Positions 1 to 11,296 are shown, numbered from the stretch's first letter. The stretch: DNA of 64,000 bases from Piliocolobus tephrosceles (GCF_002776525.5 NC_045437.1:135603621-135667620); one strand, 5' to 3'. Notes: generated from the sequence alone by a model not told the origin. Numbers and translations are program-made.

Positions 1-837
1 TGGTAAATCTTATGTTTAAATCCAGTCACTTTGACCCTTAACCCAACCTTCTCATCTATAAATTAGGGATAATAACATTGATCTCATAGGGCCTCAGTAA
101 TTAGTAAGAAAGAGCGCTGTGCTGGAAGTCAGTAAACCTGGATTTAAGGCTGCAAGACCTTACAAGCATTGACTCTCTCTAGCTCGCTTCCTTCTTCTGT
201 AGAATTGGGATGAAAGCACTTGCACTGTCAATCTTCCCAAATAAGAAAACAATGGGAAAGTCTGTGACCAGAAAGATTAATAGAATGTTGGCTTCTAGAA
301 GACTGGTGAAAGCAGTAGCCATAAAACCAGAGGGCTTCCACTCTTTCAACATGGAGTCCTTTTCGGGTTACTAACAATATTTTCTGAGGACATGCTACAA
401 GCTAGGCCCTAGGCTAAGTACCAAGGCTCAGACACACTAAATTACTTACCTGAAATTACCCAACTTATAAAGGCAGAACCAGGCTTTGAACTCAGATCTT
501 TCTGGTCACAGAGCTGTGCAAATGTGCTCAAGCACATTTTGAGTCTGAATCTCAAAATCCTAGGGGAGCCAGACCAAAAAAATAAATAAAATGTCTGAAT
601 TGGGTGAGTGTAAGAGCGAAAAGGAATTTGGGTGAAGTGAGTGTGGGAAAATGAGATAGCAGTTTTGCACAGTAGCGCATAATTAACTTGAAGTAAATAG
701 ATCTGAAGTTCTAGGGGCCATGAATTAAGCTATTCATAGCATTTTAGAATGGATGAAAATGTCCCAGCTCCAGCAAAGAGGAGGCTGGGTTATAGCAAGC
801 TGCATCTGGTATTCATTGCTAGTTACTCACAGTGCTG
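1..837. other. Intergenic, weak MIR-like pieces only
   Basis: No gene is visible. Short MIR-like stretches can be recognised: around 40-230 there is a 'cttctcatctataaattagggat' type motif split over degraded sequence, and around 400-520 the reverse-orientation MIR 3' half with an 'aggctttgaactcagatc' box. Both are too eroded to bound. Confidence 0.35.
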
Positions 838-1497
838 GGGCTCAGAAAACTATGCCCCCCCAAATGAAGGCCTCAGATGCAAAAGTTTCTCTCTGACCTT
901 GTCCTACCCTCTTATATCTCAGTCCCATTCTCCCCCAAAGCTAGCCATAGCAAGTAGAATCCCTCTTTCCCAAGGCAGGTCATAGAAACCAGAACCCCTT
1001 TTTCCCCAGAGTGGAGCCATAAAACCTAGAAATATTGCTCTGACTTTCTCTCTACCTTTCTGTGTAAAAACTGGCCATAAAGAAATTATCTGACCTACTT
1101 TGACCATAGGTCATAAGATCCCCATTCCAGAGAGGGTCCTGCCCCACACCCAAAAGGAAGGAATGCTGCTCAGAGAGGCCAGGAGAAATCTAGACAGACA
1201 GGCCTTACTGGGTTTCTCTGCTTGATCTATTAGCATTAGATCTTACCTTTTTGTCAAAGCCTGTTTCTACATGGTTGTCCATACTTTATTGAACCTAAGC
1301 ATGAAAACTGACAATTTCCCCTGTATCTCTGATTCTTTTATTCTGAAGGCTCTCATTAATAAAATTTGCATGACTTTTCTCCAATTAATCTGACTTTTGT
1401 GAGTCGATTTTTCAGCAAACCTGCAGAGGGCAAAGGGGAACTTCTCCCTTGGTCCCAACAACAAATTATGACTGATCCATGTTGAGAGCACGACGTG
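838..1497 (+). mobile_element. Probable solo ERV LTR, family not assigned
   Basis: A moderately GC-rich block of about 660 bp with LTR-like organisation. It has pyrimidine-rich U3-like sequence, an AATAAA-type signal at about 1358 ('cattaataaaatttgc') and an R/U5-like end rich in 'tttgtgagtcg' and 'cccttggtcccaaca'. Short open frames on both strands look like noise. I do not recognise the subfamily and saw no target duplication. Confidence 0.45.
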
Positions 1498-1499
1498 AA

Positions 1500-1725
1500 G
1501 TAGCTATTATTAATGTCATCCTTGTTTTAGACAAAAAAAGTTAATTTAGAGAACTTCTCTTTGAGTAGTTACCAAGATCACACTGCTAGTAAGAGGCAAA
1601 GTAGAGACTCTAAAGCACTGGGCCTTGGGCAGGTCTCTGGGCTTCAGTTTCCTCATCTAGGAAAGGAAGGGCTAGGGCTTTACAAGCTTTAAGTTCCCTT
1701 CTATCTCCAACTGTAATGGTTTCCT
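1500..1725 (+). repeat. MIR SINE
   Basis: Contains the conserved MIR core/3' phrase 'gcttcagtttcctcatct' at about 1642-1659, preceded by a typical 'gggcaggtctctgg' segment. Ancient and degraded. Confidence 0.6.
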
Positions 1726-1903
1726 GATGGAATGAGAACCTCCAGCACCTTCTAATCACCTTCACCAAACCAGGAAGGATTCACTGCTTGGGTTATTCTT
1801 TGACCACTGAGCAGCCTTCTTCTTTCACTTAGGACATTGTATTTCAATTCTTGGAATGAAATGCAGTTCTTGTTGCCCAGGATTTATTAACCACTTAACA
1901 GCT

Positions 1904-2264
1904 TTATATGATTTGGCTGTGTCCCCACCCAAATCTCACCTTGAATTGTAGCTCCCATAATTACCACGTGTCATAGAACCTGGTGGGAGGTAACTGAATC
2001 ATGGGGGTGGTTTTTCCCACGCTGTTCTCATGATAGTGAATAAATCTCACAAGATCTGATGGTTTTATATAGAGGAGTTCCCCTACACAAGTCCTCTCTT
2101 GGCTGCCACCAGGTAGGACATGACTTTGCTCCCCCTTCACCTTCTGCCATGATTGTGAGGCCTCTCCAGCCATATGAAACTGTAAGTACATAAAACCTCT
2201 TTCCTTTATGAATTACCCAGTCTTAAGTATATTTTTATTAGCAGCATGAGAACAGACTAATATA
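1904..2264 (+). mobile_element. Solo THE1/MST-type MaLR LTR
   Basis: About 360 bp matching the THE1/MST LTR. The 5' end has 'tttggctgtgtccccaccc', the middle 'gtgatagtgaataa'-like and 'ctcacaagatctgatggt' boxes, and the end 'attagcagcatgagaac' then 'agactaata'. The terminal dinucleotides are mutated, and no clean 5-bp target duplication is visible. It lies just 20 bp upstream of a second, complete THE1 element. Confidence 0.85.
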
Positions 2265-2285
2265 TGGGTGAAGCATCACAATCAC

Positions 2286-2646
2286 TGATATGATTTGGCT
2301 GTGTCCCCACCCAAATCTCAACTTGAATTGTATCTCCCAGAATTCCCATGTGTTGTGGGAGGGACCTAGGGGAAGGTAATTGAAACATAGGGGCCAGTCT
2401 TTCCCATGCTACATGCTATTCTCGTGATAGTGAATAAGTCTTACAAGATCTGGTGGTTTATCAGGGGTTTCCATTTTTGCTTCTTCCTTATTTTTCTCTT
2501 GTTGCCACCATGTAAGAAGTGCTTTTCACCTCCTGCCATGATTCTGAGGCCTCCCCATTCACATAGAACTGTAAGTCCAATTAAACCTCTTTTTGTTCCA
2601 AGTTTCAGGTATGTCTTTATCAGCAGCATGAAAACATATGAATACA
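2286..2646 (+). repeat. 5' LTR of THE1
   Basis: Starts TG at 2286 and ends 'aataca' at 2646. Shares the order of blocks with the 3' LTR at 4242-4477 plus 4800-4917 ('ggctgtgtcc', 'cccatgtgttgt', 'gtgatagt', 'gtaagaagtgc', 'aggcctccc'). Confidence 0.88.
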
Positions 2647-4241
2647 ATAAACTGGTACCAGTAGAGTGGGACATTGCTAAAAAGATCCCCAAAAATGTGG
2701 AAGCAACTTTGGTACTGGGTAACAGACAGAGGTTGGAACAGTTTGGAAGGCTCAGAGGAAGAGAGGAAAATTTGGGAAAGTTTGGAACCTTCTAGAGACT
2801 TGTTGAATGACTTTAACAAAAATGCTAGTAGTGATATGAACAATAAGGTCCAGCCTGAGGTGGTATCAGATGGAGATGAGGAACTTATTGGGAGCTGGAG
2901 CAAAGGTGACTCTTGTTATGTTTTAGCAAAGAGACTGGTGGCACTTTGCCCCTGCACTAGAGATTTGTGGAACTTTGAACTTAAGAGAGATGATTTAGGG
3001 TATCTGGCAGAAAAAATTTCTAAGCAGCAAAGCATTCGAAAGGTGACTTGGGTGCTGTTAAAAGCATTCCATTTTAAAAGGGAAGCAGAGCATAAAAGTC
3101 AGAAAATTTGCAGCCTGATGATGCAGTAGTAAAGAAAAATCCATTTTTTGAGAAGAAATTCAAGTCGGCTGCAGAAATTTGCATAAGTAGCAAGGAACCT
3201 AATGTTAATCCCCAACACCATGGGGAAAATGTCTCCAGGTCATGTCAGAGACCTTCACAGCAGTCCCTCCCATCACAGGCCCAGAGGCCCAGGAGGAAAA
3301 AGTGGTTTCATGGGCCAGGACCAGGGTACCTGTGCTGTGTGCAGCCTAGGTACTTGGTGCCCTGTGTTCCAGCCACTCCAGCCGTGGCTGAAAGGAGCCA
3401 ATGTAGAGTGGATTCAGAGGGCAGAAGCCCCACGCCTTGGCAGCTTCCATGTAGTGTTGAGCCTGTGGGTACACAGAAGTTAAGAATTGAGATTTGGGAA
3501 CCTCCGCCTAGATTTCAGAAGATGTATAGAAACACCTGGATGCCCAGGCAAAAGTATGCTGCAGGAGTGGGGCCCTCATGGAGAACCTCTGCTAGGGCAA
3601 TGCAGAAGGGAAATGTGGGGTTGGAGCCTCCACACACAGTCCCTACTAGGGGGCACTGCCCAGTGGAGCTGTGAGAAGAGGGCCATTGTCCTCCAGAACC
3701 CAGAATGGTACATCCACCAACAGCTTACACTGTGTACCTAGAAAAGCTGCAGACACTCAATGCCAGCCAGTGAAAGCAGCCTGGAGGGAGGCTGTACCCT
3801 GCAAAGCCACAGGGACAGAGCTGCCCAAGACCATGGTAACCCACCTGTTGCATCACCATGACCTGGATGTGAGACCTGGAGTCAAATGAGAGGTCTCCTT
3901 TGAGCTTTTTTAAAGCTCCTTTAGAGCTTTAAAATTTGACTGCCCTGCTGTATTTTGGACTTGCATGGGCCCTGTAACCCCTTTGTTTTGGCCAATGTCT
4001 CCCATTTGGAAGGGCTGTATTTGCCCAATACCTGTACCCCCATTGTATCTAGGAAGTAATTAGCTGGCTTTTGATTTTACAGGCTCATAGGCAGAAGGAA
4101 CTTGCCTTGCCTCAGATGAGACTTTGGACTGTGGACTTTTGGGTTAATGCTGAAATGAGTTAAGACTTTGGGGGACTGTTGGGAAGGCGTGATTGGTTTT
4201 GAAATGTGAGGACATGAGATTTGGAGGGACCAGGGGCCGAA
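2647..4241 (+). other. THE1 internal region, non-coding relic
   Basis: Recognised from THE1-int phrases such as 'ggaacagtttggaaggctc', 'gagatttgtggaactttga' and 'ctaagcagcaaagcattc'. Scattered stops and the absence of gag/pol motifs make it a non-coding relic. It ends in a polypurine-like tract directly before the 3' LTR. Confidence 0.85.
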
Positions 4242-4477
4242 TGATGTGGTTTGGCTGTGTCCCTACCCAAATCTCAACTTGAATTATATCTCACAGAATT
4301 CCCATGTGTTGTAGGAGGGACCCAGGGGAAGTAATGAAATCATGGGGGCCAGTCTTTCCCATGCTCTTCTCGTGATAGTTAATAAGTCTCACAAGATCTG
4401 GTGGTTTTATCGGGGGGTTCTGCTTTCGCTTCTTCCTCATTTTTCTCTTGCTTCCACCATGTAAGAAGTGCCTTTCA

Positions 4478-4784
4478 GGCCGGGCGTGGTGGCTCAAGCC
4501 TGTAATACCAGCACTTTGGGAGGCCGAGACGGGCAGATCACGAGGTCAGGAGATCGAGACCATCCTGGCTAACACGGTGAAACCCCGTCTCTACTAAAAA
4601 TACAAAAAAAAAACTAGCCGGGCGAGGTGGCGGCGCCTGTAGTCCCAGCTACTCAGGAGGCTGAGGCAGGAGAATGGCATGAACCCGGGAGGCGGAGCTT
4701 GCAGTGAGCTGAGATCCGGCCACTGCACTCCAGCCTGGGTGATAGAGCGAGACTCCATCTCAAAAAAAAAAAAAAAAGAAGAAG
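4478..4784 (+). mobile_element. AluY, Old World monkey YR/YRa type
   Basis: Full-length Alu with the two arms separated by an A-rich linker and a poly(A)/(GAA)n tail. A perfect 15-bp target duplication 'aagaagtgcctttca' is at 4463-4477 and 4785-4799. The right arm reads 'gagatccggccactg', a subfamily marker I associate with cercopithecid AluYR/YRa. It sits inside the 3' LTR of the THE1 element and is therefore younger than it. Confidence 0.92.
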
Positions 4785-5034
4785 AAGAAGTGCCTTTCAC
4801 CTCCCGCCATGATTCTGAGGCCTCCCCAGTCATATGGAACTGTAAGTCCAATTAAACCACCTTTTGTTCCCAGTTTGAGGTATGTCTTTATCACCAGTGT
4901 GAAAACAAACTAATACAACCACAAATCAGTACACGACCAGGCAGTCAATTCAGGAGTTCCCAGCCGTTGAGCCTTCCAGTTCCATGACCAGGGAAGATCC
5001 AGAGCCACCCTGAAATACCCATCAATTCCCTTTC

Positions 5035-5690
5035 ATTTGTTCCATAAATTCACAAATATTTACTGAGCAACTTCTATGTGTCAGACACCGTTCTAAGTCC
5101 TGAGAATATAGCATTGAACGAACAAACCCCCACCCTTGTGGGGCTGAGATTCTAGTGAGGGAGATAAATGCTAAATATAATAAAGAAGTCAAATTGATTA
5201 AGTGTTAGATAGTAGTGAGTGCTAAGAAGAATAAAAAAAAACAAGAATGGGAGATATCAATGTTGGGAGGAGCGGGTAAAATATAAAAGTGTCTTCTCTG
5301 AGAAGGTGACTTTGGGAAGAACCTAAGGATGTGAAGCCATTAGGATGTCTCGGAGAAGAGCATCAAGGCTGAGGGAAAAGCAAGGGCAAAGGCTGTCTGT
5401 GTGTTGATGGAAAAGCACAAGGAAAATCACAAGGGGAGGAAGAGGTGTGAGGTCAGGGAGGCAGCCAGGAACCAGACCTTGCCCAGCATTGTACGTCATG
5501 GTCCTGGACTTGGAATTTTGGAGGGTTCTGAGCAGGAAGTGATAGGATCTGACTTAAACAAGGATACAAGAGGCAACTGAAGGGAGATCTGAAGAGCAGA
5601 AGGAGGGGACAAGTTAGGAGGCAATTGCCTTTATCCAAAGCAAGAGAGGATATTGTCATGGATCCAGGTGGTGGCAACAGGGGTGCTGAA
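5035..5690 (+). repeat. LINE-2 3' region
   Basis: Long L2 match in plus orientation. 'tttactgagcaacttctatg' opens it, followed by 'ctgagattctagtgaggga', then 'gagaaggtgactttgggaa', 'gggaaaagcaagggcaaagg' and 'gataggatctgactt', in consensus order. Frames crossing it on both strands are not genes. Confidence 0.8.
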
Positions 5691-5932
5691 AGGATATGGG
5701 ATTTGGGATCTGAGGTGTGGGTGGCAAAGAACAGTCGAAGACACATCCACAGTTGTAGTTCTGAACAACTGGGCCCTCTCTGCCTCCAGGCTCCTTCATT
5801 ATTGCACACAGGCTCAGCACATGCTGCCAAGGTGAGAAACTCAGCATGTTCTCTGCAAAAGCGAGTGTATTCATTTCCTGTTGCATCTGTAACAAATCAC
5901 CATAAGCTGAGTGGCTTAAAACAACAAAATTT

Positions 5933-6210
5933 GGCCAAACGTGGTTGCTCACACCTGCAATCCCAGCACTTTGGGAGGCCAAGGCAGGAGGATCACTTGA
6001 ACCCAGAAGTTCGAGACCAGCCTGGGCAATATGGTGGAACCCGTCTCTACAAAATATACAAAAATTAGCTGGGTGTGGTTGCATGCACCTGTGGTCCCAG
6101 CTACTCAGGAGGCTGAGGTAGGAGGATCACCTGAGCCCAGGGAGGTCGAGGCTGCAGTGAGCTGTGATCACGCCACTGTACTCCAGCCTGGACAACAGAG
6201 TGAGAGCCTG

Positions 6211-6214
<4 letters not shown>
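5933..6214 (+). mobile_element. Alu (older S/J-like) inside the MLT LTR
   Basis: Dimeric Alu with 'cctgcaatcccagcactttg', 'gagaccagcctgggcaatat' and 'cactgtactccagcctgg'. The poly(A) tail has been replaced by the (AC)n run that follows. Confidence 0.9.

Positions 6215-6246
<32 letters not shown>
6215..6246 (+). repeat. (AC)16 microsatellite
   Basis: Perfect dinucleotide run directly at the 3' end of the Alu, where the tail is expected. Likely polymorphic. Confidence 0.97.
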
Positions 6247-6248
<2 letters not shown>

Positions 6249-6649
6249 ATTACTTTACAGTTCTGGAGGTCAGAAGTCAAAAATGGATCTCACTGGGCCA
6301 AAATCAAGATGTTGGCAGGGCCGTGTTCCTTCCAGGGGCTCTAGGGGAGAATCTGTTTTCTTGTCTTTCCCAGTTTCCAAACACTGCCCGCATTCTTTCA
6401 CCATGGCCATAGATCACTTTGACCTGCTTCCAGTGTCACGTCTCCTTCTCTGACTCTCTAAGGATCCCTGAGATTACACTAGGCCTGCCCAATAATCTAG
6501 AATAATCTCCTCATCTCACGACCCTCAATATAATCACATCTATGAAGTCCCATTTGCCCTGTAAAGTAGCATATTCACAGATTCCAGGGATTGGGACACG
6601 GACATCTTTGGGGCGCCATTATTCTGCCTCCCACAATGGGCCATGTGGC

Positions 6650-7340
6650 ATTTGCTGATTTCGTAGAGAACACAGAAAAGGACTTTACATCACCTACCTC
6701 ACAACAAAACACGACAAAATGTCCATCAGACATTCTTGTCTTCCCATGTGATTCTTGGCAAACTCATTCTGGAGGTCACCTGGGATTTCTGATGCCTCTC
6801 TCCTCTTCCTGAATTCCCCTCCCACCCTCTTCTCAAAACTCCAGGTTCCTCTCCTTTCTATAATATGGACCGCCAGGCTCTCCCAGGATGGGCAAGGAAA
6901 CTGTATTTAGAACCGGCAGCACTTCCCCAAAGGAACATGCTCATAGCTCTCCCTAGCTCTCATTCATCCACACATGTAAGTACACTGGCAGTTTCTATCT
7001 TGGCACCTACTCACACAAAAGCTACTGTGGACCTGAAGTAACGGGCTGACCTGATCATAGTGCATTCCACAACTTTCTTTCTCCTTGTAATTTTCACACA
7101 CCAAGAAGCAAAACTTGAATACTTAGGGAGGACAACTACATTTGTTCTTGGTTTGCAAACATTTTTACCAGATCCTCAAATACAAGGCCTTTGAGATAGG
7201 AACAGGTCACTGTGACCCAAAGCAGAAATTGTTAAGCATGCTGTGACGGGCAGTGAGAAATCCTGGTTCCTCCTTCCCCTGAGGACAAGCTGTTTCAGTG
7301 AAGAATACACACTGTCCAATCTAACTACCTGGGCTGGAAT
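6650..7340. other. Intergenic, nothing recognised
   Basis: Mixed-composition sequence without splice-consistent reading frames or a repeat I can name. Confidence 0.5.
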
Positions 7341-7344
7341 CCCA

Positions 7345-7705
7345 GTTCATAATCTAAACAGTCAAATTCATAGAAGCAGAGTGGAATGTAGGTTACCAGA
7401 GGCTGAGGGTGAAAAAGGGAGATGTTGGTCAAAGGATACAAAATTTAAATTAGACAGGAGGAATGAGCTCAAAAAGATCAATTGCACAACATGGTGGCTA
7501 TAGTTAATAATAATGTCATGTCTACTTGAAAACCCCTGAGGGTGAATTTTTAGGGCCCTCACCACAAAATGTAAGTATAGGAGATTATATATATGCTAAT
7601 TAGCTCTACTTAGCCATTCCACAATGTACACATATTTCCAAATATCATGTTGTATACTATAAATACATACAATTTTTGTCAAATTAATTAACTAAAATTA
7701 AAAAC
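7345..7705 (+). repeat. L1 3' UTR fragment (L1M type)
   Basis: Order of 'ggttaccagaggctgagg' (about 7392), 'gtggctatagttaataataa' (about 7494) and an AT-rich end with 'catgttgtatactataaata' fits the 3' UTR of old mammalian L1. Confidence 0.65.
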
Positions 7706-7712
7706 TCAGAAG

Positions 7713-8000
7713 TCAGCAGGGAGTGGTGGCTCACACCTGTAATCCTAGCACTTTGTGAGGCTGAGGCAGGAGGATTGTTTAAGCCCAGGAATTTGAGGCC
7801 AGCCTGGCCAACACAGCCAGACCTCATCTCTACAAAAATTACCCAGGCATGGTGGTGTGCACCTGTAGTCCCAGCTACTCAGAATTTCTGGCTGAGGTGG
7901 GAGGATCACTCAAGCCTGGAGGTCAAGGCTGCAGTGAGCTGAGATCACACCACTGCACTCCAGCCTGGGTGATGCAGTAAGACCGCATCTAAAAAGCCCC
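7713..8000 (+). mobile_element. Alu (old, diverged)
   Basis: Alu landmarks 'gtggtggctcacacctgtaa', 'gaggccagcctggccaacac' and 'cactgcactccagcctgg'. The tail is degraded to 'aacaacaacaaag'. Confidence 0.88.
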
Positions 8001-8019
8001 AAAGTTCAACAACAACAAA

Positions 8020-8093
8020 GAATTCCAGTTCCTAGTTCATAGGTTTCAAGCTGAGTGACTGTGGGCAAGCTACTTAACCTCTCTGAGCTTCAG

Positions 8094-8124
<31 letters not shown>

Positions 8125-8260
8125 TCTGTAAAATGGGGACAGTAACAGTAGTTACCTCTTAGCATTAACTAGAAAACTCAAATGAGATAATGCAGATAAT
8201 TCCTTGAGCCATGTGTTTGGCACACAGTGTAAGCTGTTTTCACTATCATTAGTATTTCAA
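8020..8260 (+). repeat. MIR SINE interrupted by a T28 run
   Basis: MIR order 'gtgggcaagctacttaacct', 'ctctgagcttcagg', [28 T, 8096-8123], 'atctgtaaaatggggac', then 'aatgagataatgcag'. The normal 'tttcctcatctgtaaaatgg' box is expanded by the T homopolymer. Confidence 0.85.
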
Positions 8261-9785
8261 TGGTTTCGACTCTCAGGTCAGTCCACATGCTGAATTACAT
8301 CAAGATCATAAATGTTCCAGATCTAAAGATAAAATCTGGCCTCAACTATGAGATAGATGAAGTTTGAGTCACTCTTCCATCCCTGGCTCCCCACTTTCTC
8401 CTGAATTTCCCAGACCCCTCTGCCTCCTTGCCCCTTCTCTGGATTCCTTACCACCGTCCACTCCTTAGAATCCTCAGTAGGGGTTCTCCTATTTTCCAGC
8501 TGGATCAACTAAAGCTGGAAACAGCAAAGCCCCACTGCTAATTTGTGGCAAAGTTGGTTTGGAGACCATCATCCCGGCCACCTCTCTATGCTGCCTCCTC
8601 CCGTGCCCACTCCCTCAGGACCCTGCCCTCTGCCATGGGTGACAGTGGATAGCAACTCTCTTGGGTGATGACCGTTAACCCTGTGGGAATCCTACTCACC
8701 CTGAGGCTTTGACTTACCTGGCCAGTCCCAAAAAGGATGCCCCTTTTAATCAGTACCTCTGATATCAGACCCAAATTCTTAGGCAGTTAAAGACAAAAAA
8801 GATCTCAACCACCTTCATCTTACAGATGGGAAGACTGGAGCCCAGTGGGAAAGAAAGTACCCTTCGCTAAGCACCTCTGATGTGTCAGACATCCCTCACA
8901 GTGCTTTCTCAGTTGGTCACATTTCATTCAAGGTCAGAAAGAGCTTGTGGCTTGTCCTAGGTCACCCAACTGCTGAGGGCTTGATCAAGACTCAGTACTT
9001 CTCTATTTGACATGCAAATGTTAGCTCTCTCCACAGCTTTCTCCTCTACCACTGATCGACCATGACAGAGTGTTCGGTGTTATCAAAGTGTTCTTCATGC
9101 ACTGATTTATTTATACTTTGGACAACCCTCTAAGATATTGGGGGGTACTCCTATCACTGCCACTTTCTGGATGAAGAAAAGGAAGCAGAGAGGTGAAGGC
9201 ACCTGCCCCAACTCACACGACCATTGAGGCCAAAGGCTGAGATTCTAATCCCAGCAGTCTGTCTCCAGAGTCCACAATCCAAACCTCTGCACTAGACTGC
9301 CACCTCCAATATGCTGCCTCTCCTTAAACTTCAGTTAGGTCTGCAAGGTCATTGCACTTTAATGGAGCAATGCTCTCTATGCAAGTGAAAAATAAAATCA
9401 ATTAGGAGGTGCCAAGTACAAGTGTCAGAGCCTTCAAACTGATGGTACAAAGGCTGCAAATGGACCTTCAGGAGTTATTGCTTTCCCCAAGGGGTCACTG
9501 GCTCTGGCTCCACGGATGCTATTAACATAATGACAACCCTGCTTGCCACCTCAGCCCCCACACTGCCGGCACCTGAGTGAGTGACTGCCTCCTGCAGCCT
9601 CCCCTCCACTTCATGCTCCGCTGGTCAGCGCAGCAGCCACGTTCATCTACTGCACAAGTCTCAAAGCCCACTCAGCAGCTGGCATGCCCTTGCCCTTGTG
9701 GCCAGCTCACCAGAAAGACCTGTGGGTTTATCCAGCCTGGCCTGATATTCAAAAGGAAAGAAAGCAATTACATTTTTTTAAATGG
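8261..9785. other. Intergenic with MIR/L2 traces
   Basis: No gene. Old-repeat traces occur at about 8815-8990 ('gtcctaggtcacccaactg') and 9080-9290 (reverse MIR-like, 'gatgaagaaaaggaagcaga'). The rest is unassigned. Confidence 0.5.
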
Positions 9786-9962
9786 ACAACATCTGCAGCC
9801 ACAAGAAAGACCAAAACCATGTTCTTTGCAGCAACAAGGATGCAGGTGGAGGCCATTATCCTAAGTGAATTAACACAGGAACAGAAAATCAAATACCACA
9901 TGTGCTCACTTATAAGCGGGAGCTAAACATTGGATACACACAGATACAGATGGGAACACTAG

Positions 9963-10268
9963 GGACCAGGCGCAGTGGCTCATACCTGTAATCCCAGCAC
10001 TTTGGGAGGCCAAGGCAGGCGGATCGCTTGAGCCCAGGAGTTTGAGACCAGCCTGGCCAACATGGCGAAACCCCATGTCTACTCAAAATACAAAAATTAG
10101 CCAGATATGGTGGTACATGCCTGTAATCCCAGCTACGTGGGAGACTGAGGCACGCTTGAACCCAGGAGGCGGAGGTTGCAATAAACCAAGATCGCACCAC
10201 TGCACTCCAGCCTGGGTGACAGAGCAAGACTCTGTCTCAAAAACAAAAGAAGGAAAAGAAAGAAAAAT
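9963..10268 (+). mobile_element. Alu (S type) inside L1 3' end
   Basis: Full-length Alu. Near-perfect target duplication 'atgggaaca(c/a)tag' at about 9950-9962 and 10271-10283, both inside L1 sequence. Confidence 0.9.
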
Positions 10269-10395
10269 AAATGGGAACAATAGACACTGGGGATTCCAAA
10301 AGTGAGGAGGGAGGAGGGTAGGAGTTGAAAAACTACCAATTGGGTACTATATTCACTACATGGGCAACGGGATCATTAGAAGCCGAGACCTCAGC

Positions 10396-10462
10396 ATCAC
10401 GTAGTATACCCATGTATACATCACATAGTATACCTATGTATACACGTAGTATACCCATGTTT
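10396..10462 (+). repeat. Short tandem duplication in L1 3' UTR
   Basis: About three imperfect copies of a 20-23 bp unit centred on 'cgtagtatacccatgtatac', an expansion of the L1 segment before its final 'cctgcacatgtacccc'. Confidence 0.8.
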
Positions 10463-10520
10463 ACTACCCATGTAGTAAACCTGCACATGTACCCCCTGAA
10501 TCTAAAATAAAAAATTTAAA

Positions 10521-10984
10521 TGGGTATTATGGGATGTACTACAGGAAAAAATGAAGTTTATATCCAGCATGAAAACATTAATTCATTCATCAAAAGTTCT
10601 TATTATCATGTTTCACCTTCTTAAACTCAGTACTTCTAAACAAAGATTCTAGAATTACAGCAAATAGCCAAGTGCTTTTCAGATACTTTAAAAAGTAAAA
10701 AAAAAAAAAAAAAAATACCTAAAAATACCTAAGGGTTTGTATTTCACTTCTGCAAGAGAAAAAATTGTATTCACTTCTGCAAAGCAACCACAGATTATTT
10801 TGTCATCCTTTGTAGTAAATTTCAGATAGAGAAACAGAAGGTAGAAAACACTTTCTATAAACCTGGATATTAAGATTTGCACTCACTGATGTGAACACTA
10901 TACATGATATGTATGGAAACATCACCATACGCCTGATAAACATGTACAATTATTATGTGTCAATCTAGAAATATAAAATAAATT
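10521..10984. other. Intergenic, poly(A) stretch and L1 tail
   Basis: A19 run near 10698. The end (about 10885-10984, 'catgtacaattattatgtgt') resembles an old L1 3' terminus. No gene. Confidence 0.5.
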
Positions 10985-11296
10985 GGCCGGGCACGATGGC
11001 TCAAGCCTGTAATCCCAGCACTTTGGGAGGCCGAGACGGGCGGATCACAAGGTCAGGAGATAGAGACCATCCTGGCCTACACGGTGAAACCCCGTCTCTA
11101 CTAAAAAATACAAAAAACTAGCTGGGCGAGGTGGCGGGCGCCTGTAGTCCCAGCTACTCGGGAGGCTGAGGCAGGAGAATGGCGTAAACCCAGGAGGCTT
11201 GCAGTAAGCTGAGATCCGGTCACTCCACTCCAACCTGGGCGACAGAGCGAGACTCTGTCTCAAAAAAAAAAAAAAAAAAGAAAGAAAAAGAAAATA
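10985..11296 (+). mobile_element. AluY, Old World monkey YR type
   Basis: Young Alu with 'ctcaagcctgtaatccc', 'gctgggcgaggtggcgggcg' and 'gagatccggtcactcc'. Flanked by 'aaaataaatt' at 10975-10984 and again after the tail (about 11291-11300). Confidence 0.92.

Larger units (their letters stand above)
2286..4917 (+). mobile_element. Near-complete THE1 (ERVL-MaLR) element
   Basis: A retrovirus-like element with both LTRs (2286-2646 and 4242-4917) and about 1.6 kb of THE1-type internal sequence. The 3' LTR is preceded by a purine tract ('ggagggaccaggggccgaa' region, about 4223-4241). The flanking bases are 'atcac' (2281-2285) and 'accac' (4918-4922), a 5-bp target duplication with one mismatch. 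The 3' LTR is interrupted by a young Alu at 4478-4784. MaLR internal regions encode no known functional protein, and this one is non-autonomous. The open frame at 2674-3129 lies in internal sequence and is not considered a gene. Confidence 0.9.
5865..6645 (-). mobile_element. MLT-type MaLR LTR, split by an Alu
   Basis: Reverse-orientation MLT-like LTR. The outer half has 'tgtaacaaatcaccataagc' and 'gtggcttaaaacaacaaaat' (to about 5932). After the Alu and (AC)n it resumes with 'cagttctggaggtcagaagt' (about 6258) and 'gctctaggggagaatc' (about 6339), ending around 6645. Subfamily not assigned. Confidence 0.75.
9790..10520 (+). mobile_element. L1 3' end with Alu insertion
   Basis: Last part of an L1 ORF2/3' UTR. 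'gcagcaacaaggatgcaggt' and 'acttataagcgggagctaaa' lie before the Alu. 'ggggattccaaaagtgagga' and 'cctgcacatgtaccccctga' lie after it, closing with 'tctaaaataaaa'. The reading frame is not open. Confidence 0.85.

Noticed and set aside
2406..3889. Run of overlapping plus-strand frames of 70-190 codons
   Set aside because: They lie inside the THE1 internal region and LTR, which has no known functional protein, and the frames change without any motif.
10396..10462. CRISPR-like regularly repeated 20-23 bp units
   Set aside because: Adjacent imperfect tandem repeats without spacers, in a primate L1 3' UTR.
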